DNA of 64,000 nt, from NCBI RefSeq assembly GCF_030269515.1, contig NZ_BSTM01000005.1, positions 164,357 through 228,356 of the forward strand. The letters are read 5' to 3'. Below the pieces are notes generated by a model that made no database searches, was not told where the DNA came from, and was given only the letters and a program-made list of their open reading frames with translations. This document shows positions 17,929 through 25,881 of the stretch, in pieces. Source of the stretch: Actinomadura sp. NBRC 104412. Lineage in GTDB: Bacteria > Actinomycetota > Actinomycetes > Streptosporangiales > Streptosporangiaceae. The position numbers were made by a program, and so were the translations under genes. Each line of letters opens with the position of its first letter. Positions within the stretch are counted from its first letter, which is position 1.

Positions 17929-20900
17929 TCAGAAGAGCCCGTCCTGCTCACCAGCTTTTCGGCGCTTCTTCCCCTTCTTGTCATGCAGGCCAGCGGCGAC
18001 CTCGGCCGCATACCGCTCATGATTCAGCTCAAGCAGCCGGTCAACCAGCTCCCGCTGAACAGCCGGCCCCACGGTGTACCGAGTCTCCCGCCCAACAGGG
18101 TGATGCCCATGGCCAAGCTGCGGGATCAGGTCGTCCCATCCATACGCCCGGCACACGGCCTCGTCGATCGCCCGGTGGATCTCCCGCAACTCAACGATGT
18201 CCGCATCGCTACACTCCGGGTCGTTCACCATGTTGTACGTCTTGGTGAGCCCAGCCTGCCGCGCCAACATGAGATCCCGCCGGAAGCCGTCCAGCCGCTC
18301 CCCCAGATCCCGCACCTCTTGTGTCATCTCCGGCAATACCAAAGTCTCGAACACGTCTGATGGTGTGTAACGCAGATCCGTCTTCATTGAAGACGCTCGC
18401 GACACTGCCCACCAATAGTGCGGCGCACTGCTCAGAAAGGCAAGCATAGCGGTATCATCGGTAGCAAACACTCCAAGCATATGAGAGAAGACCTGGCCAG
18501 TTGGCACCATCACCGGCATTACGGTCTTACTGACCGATGCAATGATGACGACTCGTTTCAGGTCACGTATGGCTCTACGCATTGTCATTTGGTTCTCGGC
18601 GTATTGCCACCAACGCTCGCGATATACTTTTCGCGCAACTTTATCGCGAACGGGTTTAACCAGGCGAAGTACTATATCGAAGCATTCCGGATATTCTCGA
18701 GCCTTATCAAGTGACCAGTCTCTGAAGTCGATGATCCATCGACTGGCGGATAGTTCCGGATGAGAGTTTACATCCTGCCCATTGAGATAGGGATATAGCA
18801 CTTCTCCATTGCGAGGATTAGCGGCGACCAATTGCCGGGCACGCTCGGGCTCCATAGTAAAGCCCTTTCCATTAACGAGCGAGCCAATGTGAGCAATCCC
18901 CCGACTAGCGTGAATCCTACGAGCCTTCCCCGTAACTCGAGACTTAGGCTCAAGGGACGAGGTTATTCCTTTAACTACCACACCATCAGCGATATATGCG
19001 GCATTCTCATTCAAAGGTTGTTTGCTGACCCAAATTGCACAATACTCGAGAACTGCCCCTTTGGACGGCCACGGCTGCGTCTTGACCGACTGCCGGATCG
19101 TTACACCAGCGTTGACGAGCTGATCCAGTCCGACTTCGCGCGTATCACCTTGCGCTAGGGTGTTTGTGGCGATGAGGCCACCCTGCCCGACAGGGTTGAG
19201 GAGGGCATTAGCACGCAGCACGAAGTAGGCCACAAGATCCGCCACACCCTTTTCATTGCTAGCGATAATCGCTACAAGATGCTCACGATAAGAAGAGCCA
19301 ATTGAGCCGCTTATCTTCTTACCACCAAGGAAAGGAGGGTTGCCGATGATGGCGTCGAAGCCGCCCTTTTCGAAGACCTCCGGGAAGATCAAGGGCCAGT
19401 GGAGGGGCTTGCGAGGGAAGCCTCCGTCCGGCAGGTCCGTCCTGAGCCAGAGGGCGAGCTGGTCGCGGGCGGCGAGTTCGTCTTCGGGCTTGCCGGACAT
19501 GACGCGTCCGGCGACCTGTACGGCCTGGCCGGAGGCCAGGTCCAGGCCCGTCTCTCCCCGCTTGGCGTAGGCCAGGGCCGCGCCGGTCGCCAGGTCGGCC
19601 AGCAGGCGGGCGCGTTCGGTCTCGTGCTCGACCTCGTTAAGGATCTTGCGTTTGGCGGCCAGGCCGTCCAGGCCCGTTCCGTCGACCTCCACCAGTTCGC
19701 GGCGCTTGTCGGCGACGCGGCCCACCAATTCTCGGATGCCGGTGGTCAGGTCGAAGATGGCGCCTTCGTCCTCGTGGAGTTTTCGGCCGCGCTTGGCGTT
19801 CATGTGCATGACTTCGAGCTGGTCCAGGCTCGTGATGCCCAGGAGGGAGTCGCCGACGACGAGGCGGTCGTCCAGGAAGGTGAAGGGGCGGTGCGGGTCC
19901 ATGGAGACGAGCCAGAGCGACAGCTTGGCCATTTCCACGGCCATCTCGTTGATGTCCGCGCCATAGAGGCAGTGCTCGATGATGTGGCGGCGGGCGTTGA
20001 TGATGACGGGGTCCGCGTCGGCGTCGGCCGCCTCGTCGGTGGAACTCGCCTTGTAGCCATGGGCTCGTTCGTCGCCTTCGCGGATCCAGGCGGCGACGAG
20101 ATGGTCCGCCAGGTAGCGGCATGCGGCCACCAGGAACGCGCCTGAGCCCATGGCTATGTCGGCGACTTTCAGCGACAGGATTTCGTCCGAGGATCTGGGC
20201 TTCCACTCGTTCTTGTCGGCCGTCTGGAGTGGGCCGGGCGAGTACACGAGGGGTTCCAGCGCGCCTTCGACGACCTGTTCCGCGAGGAACTTCGGCGTGT
20301 AGTGGGTGCCGGTGTTCTTGCGGAGCGACGACTCGGTGACGTACAGCGAGTCCGTCAGGATGACCACCGGCAGGTCGCGGAGGTCGCGGCGGATGAGGTT
20401 GAAGAAGGGCAGCAGGCGCTCGGTCAGTGGGTAGTCGCCCCGGGTGACGGCGAGAAGTTTGCGGCGGGCTTCCTGCTTGTCCGCTTCCTTCAACGGCGCG
20501 AGGTGCTTTTCGAGTGCTCTGGGGGAGCCGATCCGGGAGTCCTTGTATTCGGCGGCGAGCTTGGCCGCCAGGGACGGGACGTCCGGGCAGGACGCGGCGA
20601 ATTCCTCAAGGGTGCTGAGGGTTACCTCTTTCTCCAGGCCGGCTTTGCCGATGAGGCCCACATAGGTCTCGTCCGCGTAGAAGCCCTCGAAGGACAGCAG
20701 GCCCTCGTAGACGTAGCCGATCTGTTCCACGTCCAGGGCGCGGAAGGACAGCTTGCGGCGTTCGCGGGACTTTCCGGTGCCGATCTGCACGTACTGCACG
20801 GCTTTAAGCATGTGCAGGACGGTGCGGTCGTCGATGGAGTGCGGCAGCCACGCGAACTCGTCCGGGTTGAAGATCGAGCCGTCGTGGGCGTGGATCGGCA

Positions 20901-21972
20901 TGTCGGGGTGGTCGACGCCGTAGTACACGGCGTTGAACAAGGCCAGGAGGCGATGCCAGCCCGTGTAGGTGTGCTCCAGGTTCTCCTCGCTGCCGTCGCG
21001 GGCGCGTTCCTCCAGTTCGGCGCACAGGAGGCCGACGGAGTAGGCCGTCCGGTACAGCTCGCGGTCGGCGGGGAGAAGGCCGCGTTCCTCGGCGAACAGC
21101 AGGAACACCACGCGCATCATGACGGCGACCGCCCCGCGATACACCTCGTGGGGGTGGACGTCGCCGATGCCGGGGCCGCCGCGGTCGAGGTCCGCGGTGT
21201 GGGCGCGTCCGATGGCGGCCACCAGCAGCTCGACGGCCTGGCGGACCTGGACGCCCAGGGCCTCGGTGATGTCCTCCTGGTTGTCCAGGCTGGCCTTCAG
21301 CAGCGCGGGCAGGGTCTCTTCGTCGGGGACACCGAAGAACCGCGTCCGGCAGAGAATGGACACGAACGCGCGGACCACGTCCCGTTCGGCGGCCTCGTGC
21401 CAGTTGACCGAGTCGAACGTGGCGGTGGTGGTGACGCCTCCGCGGGGCGCCCACACCAGCGTCCACCAGCGCCCGTCGGTGGCCAGGCCGAGCTGGACGT
21501 CGTGATGGCGGCAGAGTTGCGCGAGCCGGTCGACGGGCGTGGCGGCCCAGGCGGAGTCCTTGATCCGCTGGTTCGGGTGGTCGTCGCTGATGATGCCGAG
21601 GAGCCGGACGGACTTGGCGTCGCCGTCGTGCCCCGCGCCGGGCTCGCGCAGGACGAACGACGGCATGATGGTGGTGTCGTGTTCGGGGACGTCCAGGCTC
21701 AGGCCCTCGACGCCGCCCTCGAACTGCACCAGCTCGTCCCAGCCGAGCAGGTCGCACAGGACGTAGTCGATCCATGCGCGTCCGGGCATGGCCGCGTGCT
21801 CCTGGCGGAGGCGTTCCCGTGTGGGCTTGTCGATCGCGTCCAGCGCGGGCCAGGTACGGCGCAGGACGGGAACGCTGAGGAACGGTCCCGACACGTCGAT
21901 GAGGGCGAGCCAGTCGTTGTGGTCGTAGCCGTCCCGGTTCTGGGGACGGCGGCGGGTGCTCGGTGCGGCCAT
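17929..21972 (-). CDS. drmMI: DISARM adenine methylase DrmMI, copy 2 (drmD-proximal)
   Basis: A 1347-aa homologue of copy 1 with the same architecture: TGTHYTP near residue 550, DIAMGSGAFLVAACR near 600, NPPF at 878-881. The flanking regions are very similar to copy 1, including an identical block running from GRETRYTVGPAVQRELVD to the shared GLHDKK near the C-terminus. Residues about 882-1165 are much more divergent and are again encoded by low-GC DNA. The tail differs (KGKKRRKAGEQDGLF). The ATG lies one base after the drmD stop, so this copy is in the canonical place and is co-transcribed with drmD. Two methylases with different recognition domains may protect different sites, or one may be a spare allele. 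It looks intact. Confidence 0.9.
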   Translation of the reverse strand: MAAPSTRRRPQNRDGYDHNDWLALIDVSGPFLSVPVLRRTWPALDAIDKPTRERLRQEHAAMPGRAWIDYVLCDLLGWDELVQFEGGVEGLSLDVPEHDTTIMPSFVLREPGAGHDGDAKSVRLLGIISDDHPNQRIKDSAWAATPVDRLAQLCRHHDVQLGLATDGRWWTLVWAPRGGVTTTATFDSVNWHEAAERDVVRAFVSILCRTRFFGVPDEETLPALLKASLDNQEDITEALGVQVRQAVELLVAAIGRAHTADLDRGGPGIGDVHPHEVYRGAVAVMMRVVFLLFAEERGLLPADRELYRTAYSVGLLCAELEERARDGSEENLEHTYTGWHRLLALFNAVYYGVDHPDMPIHAHDGSIFNPDEFAWLPHSIDDRTVLHMLKAVQYVQIGTGKSRERRKLSFRALDVEQIGYVYEGLLSFEGFYADETYVGLIGKAGLEKEVTLSTLEEFAASCPDVPSLAAKLAAEYKDSRIGSPRALEKHLAPLKEADKQEARRKLLAVTRGDYPLTERLLPFFNLIRRDLRDLPVVILTDSLYVTESSLRKNTGTHYTPKFLAEQVVEGALEPLVYSPGPLQTADKNEWKPRSSDEILSLKVADIAMGSGAFLVAACRYLADHLVAAWIREGDERAHGYKASSTDEAADADADPVIINARRHIIEHCLYGADINEMAVEMAKLSLWLVSMDPHRPFTFLDDRLVVGDSLLGITSLDQLEVMHMNAKRGRKLHEDEGAIFDLTTGIRELVGRVADKRRELVEVDGTGLDGLAAKRKILNEVEHETERARLLADLATGAALAYAKRGETGLDLASGQAVQVAGRVMSGKPEDELAARDQLALWLRTDLPDGGFPRKPLHWPLIFPEVFEKGGFDAIIGNPPFLGGKKISGSIGSSYREHLVAIIASNEKGVADLVAYFVLRANALLNPVGQGGLIATNTLAQGDTREVGLDQLVNAGVTIRQSVKTQPWPSKGAVLEYCAIWVSKQPLNENAAYIADGVVVKGITSSLEPKSRVTGKARRIHASRGIAHIGSLVNGKGFTMEPERARQLVAANPRNGEVLYPYLNGQDVNSHPELSASRWIIDFRDWSLDKAREYPECFDIVLRLVKPVRDKVARKVYRERWWQYAENQMTMRRAIRDLKRVVIIASVSKTVMPVMVPTGQVFSHMLGVFATDDTAMLAFLSSAPHYWWAVSRASSMKTDLRYTPSDVFETLVLPEMTQEVRDLGERLDGFRRDLMLARQAGLTKTYNMVNDPECSDADIVELREIHRAIDEAVCRAYGWDDLIPQLGHGHHPVGRETRYTVGPAVQRELVDRLLELNHERYAAEVAAGLHDKKGKKRRKAGEQDGLF

Positions 21973-21973
21973 C

Positions 21974-24900
21974 TCAGATCGCCTCCCGCTTCGGCACGAC
22001 GAAGATCACGGCAACCGGGAAGGAATGCGGCTGTGGGTTCGCGTAGCGGGCCTCAATCTGTGCGAGTTCCAGGTCGCGCTCCTCGTCCAGGCGTCGCAGG
22101 CGTTCCTCCCAGGATCTGCGGTCGCTGTGGTACTGGCGGATCTCGTCGCGGCTGCGCACCTCGAACTCGGAGAACAGCGCGTCCTCCTCATCTCCCTTGT
22201 CGAGCTGGCGGCGCAGCGTGTCCGCGAACTGCTCGATGTTGGCGCTGATGCGCCGGGACTCGGCCTCGCGGCGCTGGGCGAGCTGGCGTTCCAGCGAGTC
22301 GCGGCGGGTGTTGGAGCGCCATGCGATGGCGCCTTCGAGTCCCGGGCGCAGCGACTCGAAGCGTCCGGCCAGGCGTGCCTGGATACGCGGTGTCGCCGGT
22401 GTCCCCTGGGTGAGGGCACGGTCGAGCGCGTTCCCAAGGTTATGGAGGTGCTCCCAGCGGCGGAACCTACCGCCCTCGGGTGCCCAGCCGCCGGCGTGCA
22501 GGACCTCCTCATGCAGCCGGACGCCGTCCGCGCCGACCAGGACGAAGCGGGAGAACGCGGCGACCAGCGTCGTCTCCAGGGCGGGGTCGTCGCTGACGAC
22601 GGCGGCGACCCGGTTCAACTCGATGCGGTCGTTGGAGACGGCGGCGCGCAGCAGCCTGGTGGACATCGCGACGAGCGGGTGCCCCAGGTGGGCGAGAACG
22701 ACGTCGTCCCTGTGCTTGGCGATGCTCTGGTCGAAGGTCACCGGAAGTTGCCGGGGCTCCTGGCCCTCCTGCGGCAGCTTCTCCAGGAGCCCGGCGGAGG
22801 CTCGTTCCCACGAACCGGTCAGGACGGGCACCTCGAAGACACCGTCGTCCGAGGTGTCCCGGAGGCCCTGCTGGCGGGCCAGCTCGAGGGCGGTGTCGAC
22901 GACGCGCTTGACGCCGGCCGGGGTGATACGAAGCGCCTCGATGGTCTGGTTCACGGAGTCGCGGAGTCTGCGGACCTGCTCGCCGACATTGCTCTCGGAC
23001 GGAACCCGCTCCTTGGTGGCGACCTTGGCGGTCTCGGCGTCAAGGGAGATCCGGTCGCCCAGCAGCCTGCGCTTGACCGCGTCGGCGATGACGGCGTTGA
23101 CTGCCCCGAGGTCCTCCTCCATCTGCTCGACCTTCCGCGCCACCCGGGAGAGAAATTCCAGGTCGGCCTCGTAGCCGTCCACCTGCTTGTCCCAGCCCGT
23201 GCCGACGAAGTGGCGGATCTCGGGGGTGTGCTTCTGGCCGTAGCGGTCGATGCGGCCGATCCGCTGCTCCAGCTTGTTCGGGTTGAACGGGATGTCGTAG
23301 TTGACCAGCCGGTGGCAGTGGTTCTGCAGGTCGATGCCCTCACTGGCGGCGTCGGTGGCGAGCAGGATCCGCACCGGATGCTCGGCCGGGGACTTCTGAA
23401 AGGCGAGGCGTAGTTTTTCGCGGTCCTGGGCGTTCATGCCGCCGTCCAGCTCGGCCACGCGGTCGGCGGTGAAGCCTTGGTCGCGCAGAAGGCCGCGCAG
23501 CCAGTCCTTGGTGTCGCGGTACTCGGTGAAGACGATGACGCGTTCGTCCGTCCAGTCGCCGTCAGGGCGGCAAATGCCGGTGAGGTATTCGATGAGCTTG
23601 GCCGCCTTGGCGTCCGGCTGCGCCTCGTGCGCCGCCGCCCAGTCGTGCATGCGCTGCAGCAGCGCCAGTTCGTCGCTGTGCGGGACGTCGGGAGCGGAGT
23701 CGTCGTCGCGGACAAGCGGCTCGGTACGGACCAGGGCGTCGGTCTCGGCCTCGTCCAGCGCCTCGTCGTCGAGGGTGGCGGTGTCGTTGAAGAAGTCCTC
23801 AAGCCACGCGTCCTCGGGCGGCAGGACGTACGACCTGCCGCTTCTGGACTGGAGCGTCTGCATGTAGACGTCCACGGTGTGCGCGAACGCGGCAGGGCTG
23901 GAGAACAAACGCTTCTTGAGCAGGAGGGTGACGAGGTCGGCTGCCTTGCGTCCCTTCGCCTTGGTGAGACGCTTGCGGCGGATCTCCGCGAATCGCTGGA
24001 GGAGCCCGTGGACCTCCCGCTCGTCCTCGGGATACCGAACGGGAATCTCGCGGGCGTCGCGGGCGGTGAAGCGGCGCTCGCCGTCCCGCGTGAGGATCTG
24101 GCGCTTGAGGCGGCGGACGACGGTGTCCTTGACGGCCTGCTTGTCCGGTGGGACGCCTCGCGCGAAGCGCTGGTCGTCCAGAATTTCCAGCAGCGCGGTG
24201 AAACTGGCCTGGTAGCCGTTGTGCGGGGTGGCCGACAGAAACAGCCGGTGCGTGAAGTGCGGGGCGAGGCGGCGGATGAGGCGTGTCTGCTGCGAGTCGA
24301 CGGCGTACACCTGCTTGGGCGCGGCCGGGGCGACATGGTGCGCCTCGTCCAGGATGAGCAGGTCGAAGGTGCGAGGGTAGGTGGGGCCGCCGGGCGGAAG
24401 CACCTCGTCCAGAAGGCGCTGGGCCTTGGGGCCGCGCAGCCAGGGCAGCGACACGATGGCGAGGGGGTGCACCTCGAACGGGTTGGCTGCGCTGCCGTGT
24501 GTTCTTCTGACCTCGGCGCAGCGTTCGGAGTCGATGACGGTGAAGTCCAGGCCGAACTTCTCGGCCATCTCGTCGCGCCACTTCACGGTCAGGCCCGCCG
24601 GACAGATGATCATGATTTTGCGGCTGCGCTGGCGGAGGATGAGCTCCTGCGCCACCAGCCCGGCCTCGATCGTCTTCCCCAGGCCCACGTCGTCGGCGAG
24701 AAGGAGGTTGACGCGGGGGGCGTCCAGTGCGCGGGCGACGGGTTCGAGCTGGTAGTCCTCGATCGCCACACCGGAACGGAACGGCGCCTGGAGGGTCTTC
24801 ACGTCGGCGGAAGCGACGGCGCCCCAGCGGACCGCGTCCAGGAACGCCGCCAACTTCTCCGGAGCGTCGAAGCAGCCGGGCGCCACGTCCGGCAGGGAAC

Positions 24901-25099
24901 TGGACGGAAGCAGTCTGCGCGCCGGCTCGATCTCCCAGATGACGTCGAGCGTGTCGCCGTACCGGCCGTCCTCGACGCTCTGCAGGGTGACCCGTGTGCT
25001 CGCGCCCTGCTCGTCCACGGATCCCACGACCCACCGCTGTCCCCGCACCTGTACGAGCGCCCCGGTGACAGGACGCTCCGCGGTCGCGCTCTCCGGCAC
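21974..25099 (-). CDS. drmD: DISARM SNF2-family helicase DrmD
   Basis: About 1041 aa from the GTG at 25099, chosen because GAGG sits six bases upstream; an in-frame ATG at 25111 is the alternative. Motifs: Walker A LADDVGLGKTIEAGL near residue 136, ICPAGLTVKWRDEM, LLILDEAHHV near 251, LFLSATPHNGY, VIFTEYRDTKDWL, LLATDAASEGIDLQ and QRIGRIDRYGQ near 620. These define a Swi2/Snf2 translocase. A long charged, coiled-coil-like C-terminus follows (residues about 900-1030). DrmD is the marker of class 1 DISARM. It is the first gene of the minus-strand run and is followed one base later by drmMI copy 2. Confidence 0.9.
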   Translation of the reverse strand: MPESATAERPVTGALVQVRGQRWVVGSVDEQGASTRVTLQSVEDGRYGDTLDVIWEIEPARRLLPSSSLPDVAPGCFDAPEKLAAFLDAVRWGAVASADVKTLQAPFRSGVAIEDYQLEPVARALDAPRVNLLLADDVGLGKTIEAGLVAQELILRQRSRKIMIICPAGLTVKWRDEMAEKFGLDFTVIDSERCAEVRRTHGSAANPFEVHPLAIVSLPWLRGPKAQRLLDEVLPPGGPTYPRTFDLLILDEAHHVAPAAPKQVYAVDSQQTRLIRRLAPHFTHRLFLSATPHNGYQASFTALLEILDDQRFARGVPPDKQAVKDTVVRRLKRQILTRDGERRFTARDAREIPVRYPEDEREVHGLLQRFAEIRRKRLTKAKGRKAADLVTLLLKKRLFSSPAAFAHTVDVYMQTLQSRSGRSYVLPPEDAWLEDFFNDTATLDDEALDEAETDALVRTEPLVRDDDSAPDVPHSDELALLQRMHDWAAAHEAQPDAKAAKLIEYLTGICRPDGDWTDERVIVFTEYRDTKDWLRGLLRDQGFTADRVAELDGGMNAQDREKLRLAFQKSPAEHPVRILLATDAASEGIDLQNHCHRLVNYDIPFNPNKLEQRIGRIDRYGQKHTPEIRHFVGTGWDKQVDGYEADLEFLSRVARKVEQMEEDLGAVNAVIADAVKRRLLGDRISLDAETAKVATKERVPSESNVGEQVRRLRDSVNQTIEALRITPAGVKRVVDTALELARQQGLRDTSDDGVFEVPVLTGSWERASAGLLEKLPQEGQEPRQLPVTFDQSIAKHRDDVVLAHLGHPLVAMSTRLLRAAVSNDRIELNRVAAVVSDDPALETTLVAAFSRFVLVGADGVRLHEEVLHAGGWAPEGGRFRRWEHLHNLGNALDRALTQGTPATPRIQARLAGRFESLRPGLEGAIAWRSNTRRDSLERQLAQRREAESRRISANIEQFADTLRRQLDKGDEEDALFSEFEVRSRDEIRQYHSDRRSWEERLRRLDEERDLELAQIEARYANPQPHSFPVAVIFVVPKREAI

Positions 25100-25386
25100 G
25101 TCTCTCCTCATGTGGATCGGTCTTGCTGGGTCCTTGAGAGCCGTTGCGGGGACACGGCCTGCGGTCACTTCGTAGCACACTGACCGGCGACGTGAGTACT
25201 CATGGCGTGCGGCGGCCCGATCCGGCCTAGCCTCCACACGGGAAGACTCTACGACATCCCGAATTTATGGTTGACACCATCGCTATAGGTCCGAATTTGA
25301 TTTACAATCCGCTGGCCGATCTTGCCTTCCCGCGTTCCGCGTACGGAGATGTGCGAGAAACCGTGCGCGGTCGAAGGAGGACACTC

Positions 25387-25881
25387 GTGAGCATGGCCGT
25401 CACCGCGAGGGAGGCGTCCGACGGACGTCGCCTTGTCCAGTACGACGGGCAGGCCTTCGAGCTGACGCCATCACCGCTTTGAATTCGGGACCCACGCTCA
25501 CCGCCAAGGCCATCTCCTGCTACTTCCCCGACGCGATCATCCTGATCAACGCCCGGGACCACGTCCGCGCCTTCCTGTTCCACCTCACCGGTGAGGACGC
25601 CTCGTCCCTGGGGACGTTCGCCGCCCACGAACGCTGAAGCGCACGATCGAAGCCGACGAGCGGTTTGCGGGTGGCGTCCCCACGAGGTCATGATCTTCCT
25701 TTCTGGATGGGTCGACCCCCGGCCGGGCACCGCCACCATCCTCAAGGTCGCCCCCGGGGACGGAGCCAGGTACTGGGGGGACTGCCTTGCGGGCGGCTCC
25801 ATCTTCGTCGGCTCTTCCAGCTCGTACCAGGTGACCTGGTCGTGGCAGCGCGGCGGCTCAGCGACGGGCCACCACGGATAG
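25387..25881 (+). pseudogene. Remnant of an McrB-like AAA+ ATPase gene (N-terminal domain only)
   Basis: A GTG at 25387 with GGAGG upstream opens a frame that is broken at about 25460, 25634 and 25670. Joined across frames it reads ITALNSGPTLTAKAISCYFP, then VRAFLFHLTGEDASSLGTFA, then IEADERFAG, WRPHEVMIFLSGWVDPRPG and KVAPGDGARYWGDCLAGGSI. This pattern resembles the N-terminal recognition region of McrB-type restriction ATPases in actinobacteria. The AAA+ domain that should follow is absent: the sequence runs into the convergent comEC. So a type IV restriction gene probably stood beside the DISARM locus and was lost. Family assignment is from memory of the motif pattern and needs a search. 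Confidence 0.5.

Noticed and set aside
6100..21972. BREX or Pgl system instead of DISARM (the methylases resemble PglX)
   Set aside because: No PglZ, BrxC or BrxL homologue is present. The neighbours are DrmA, DrmB and DrmD, which define DISARM class 1.
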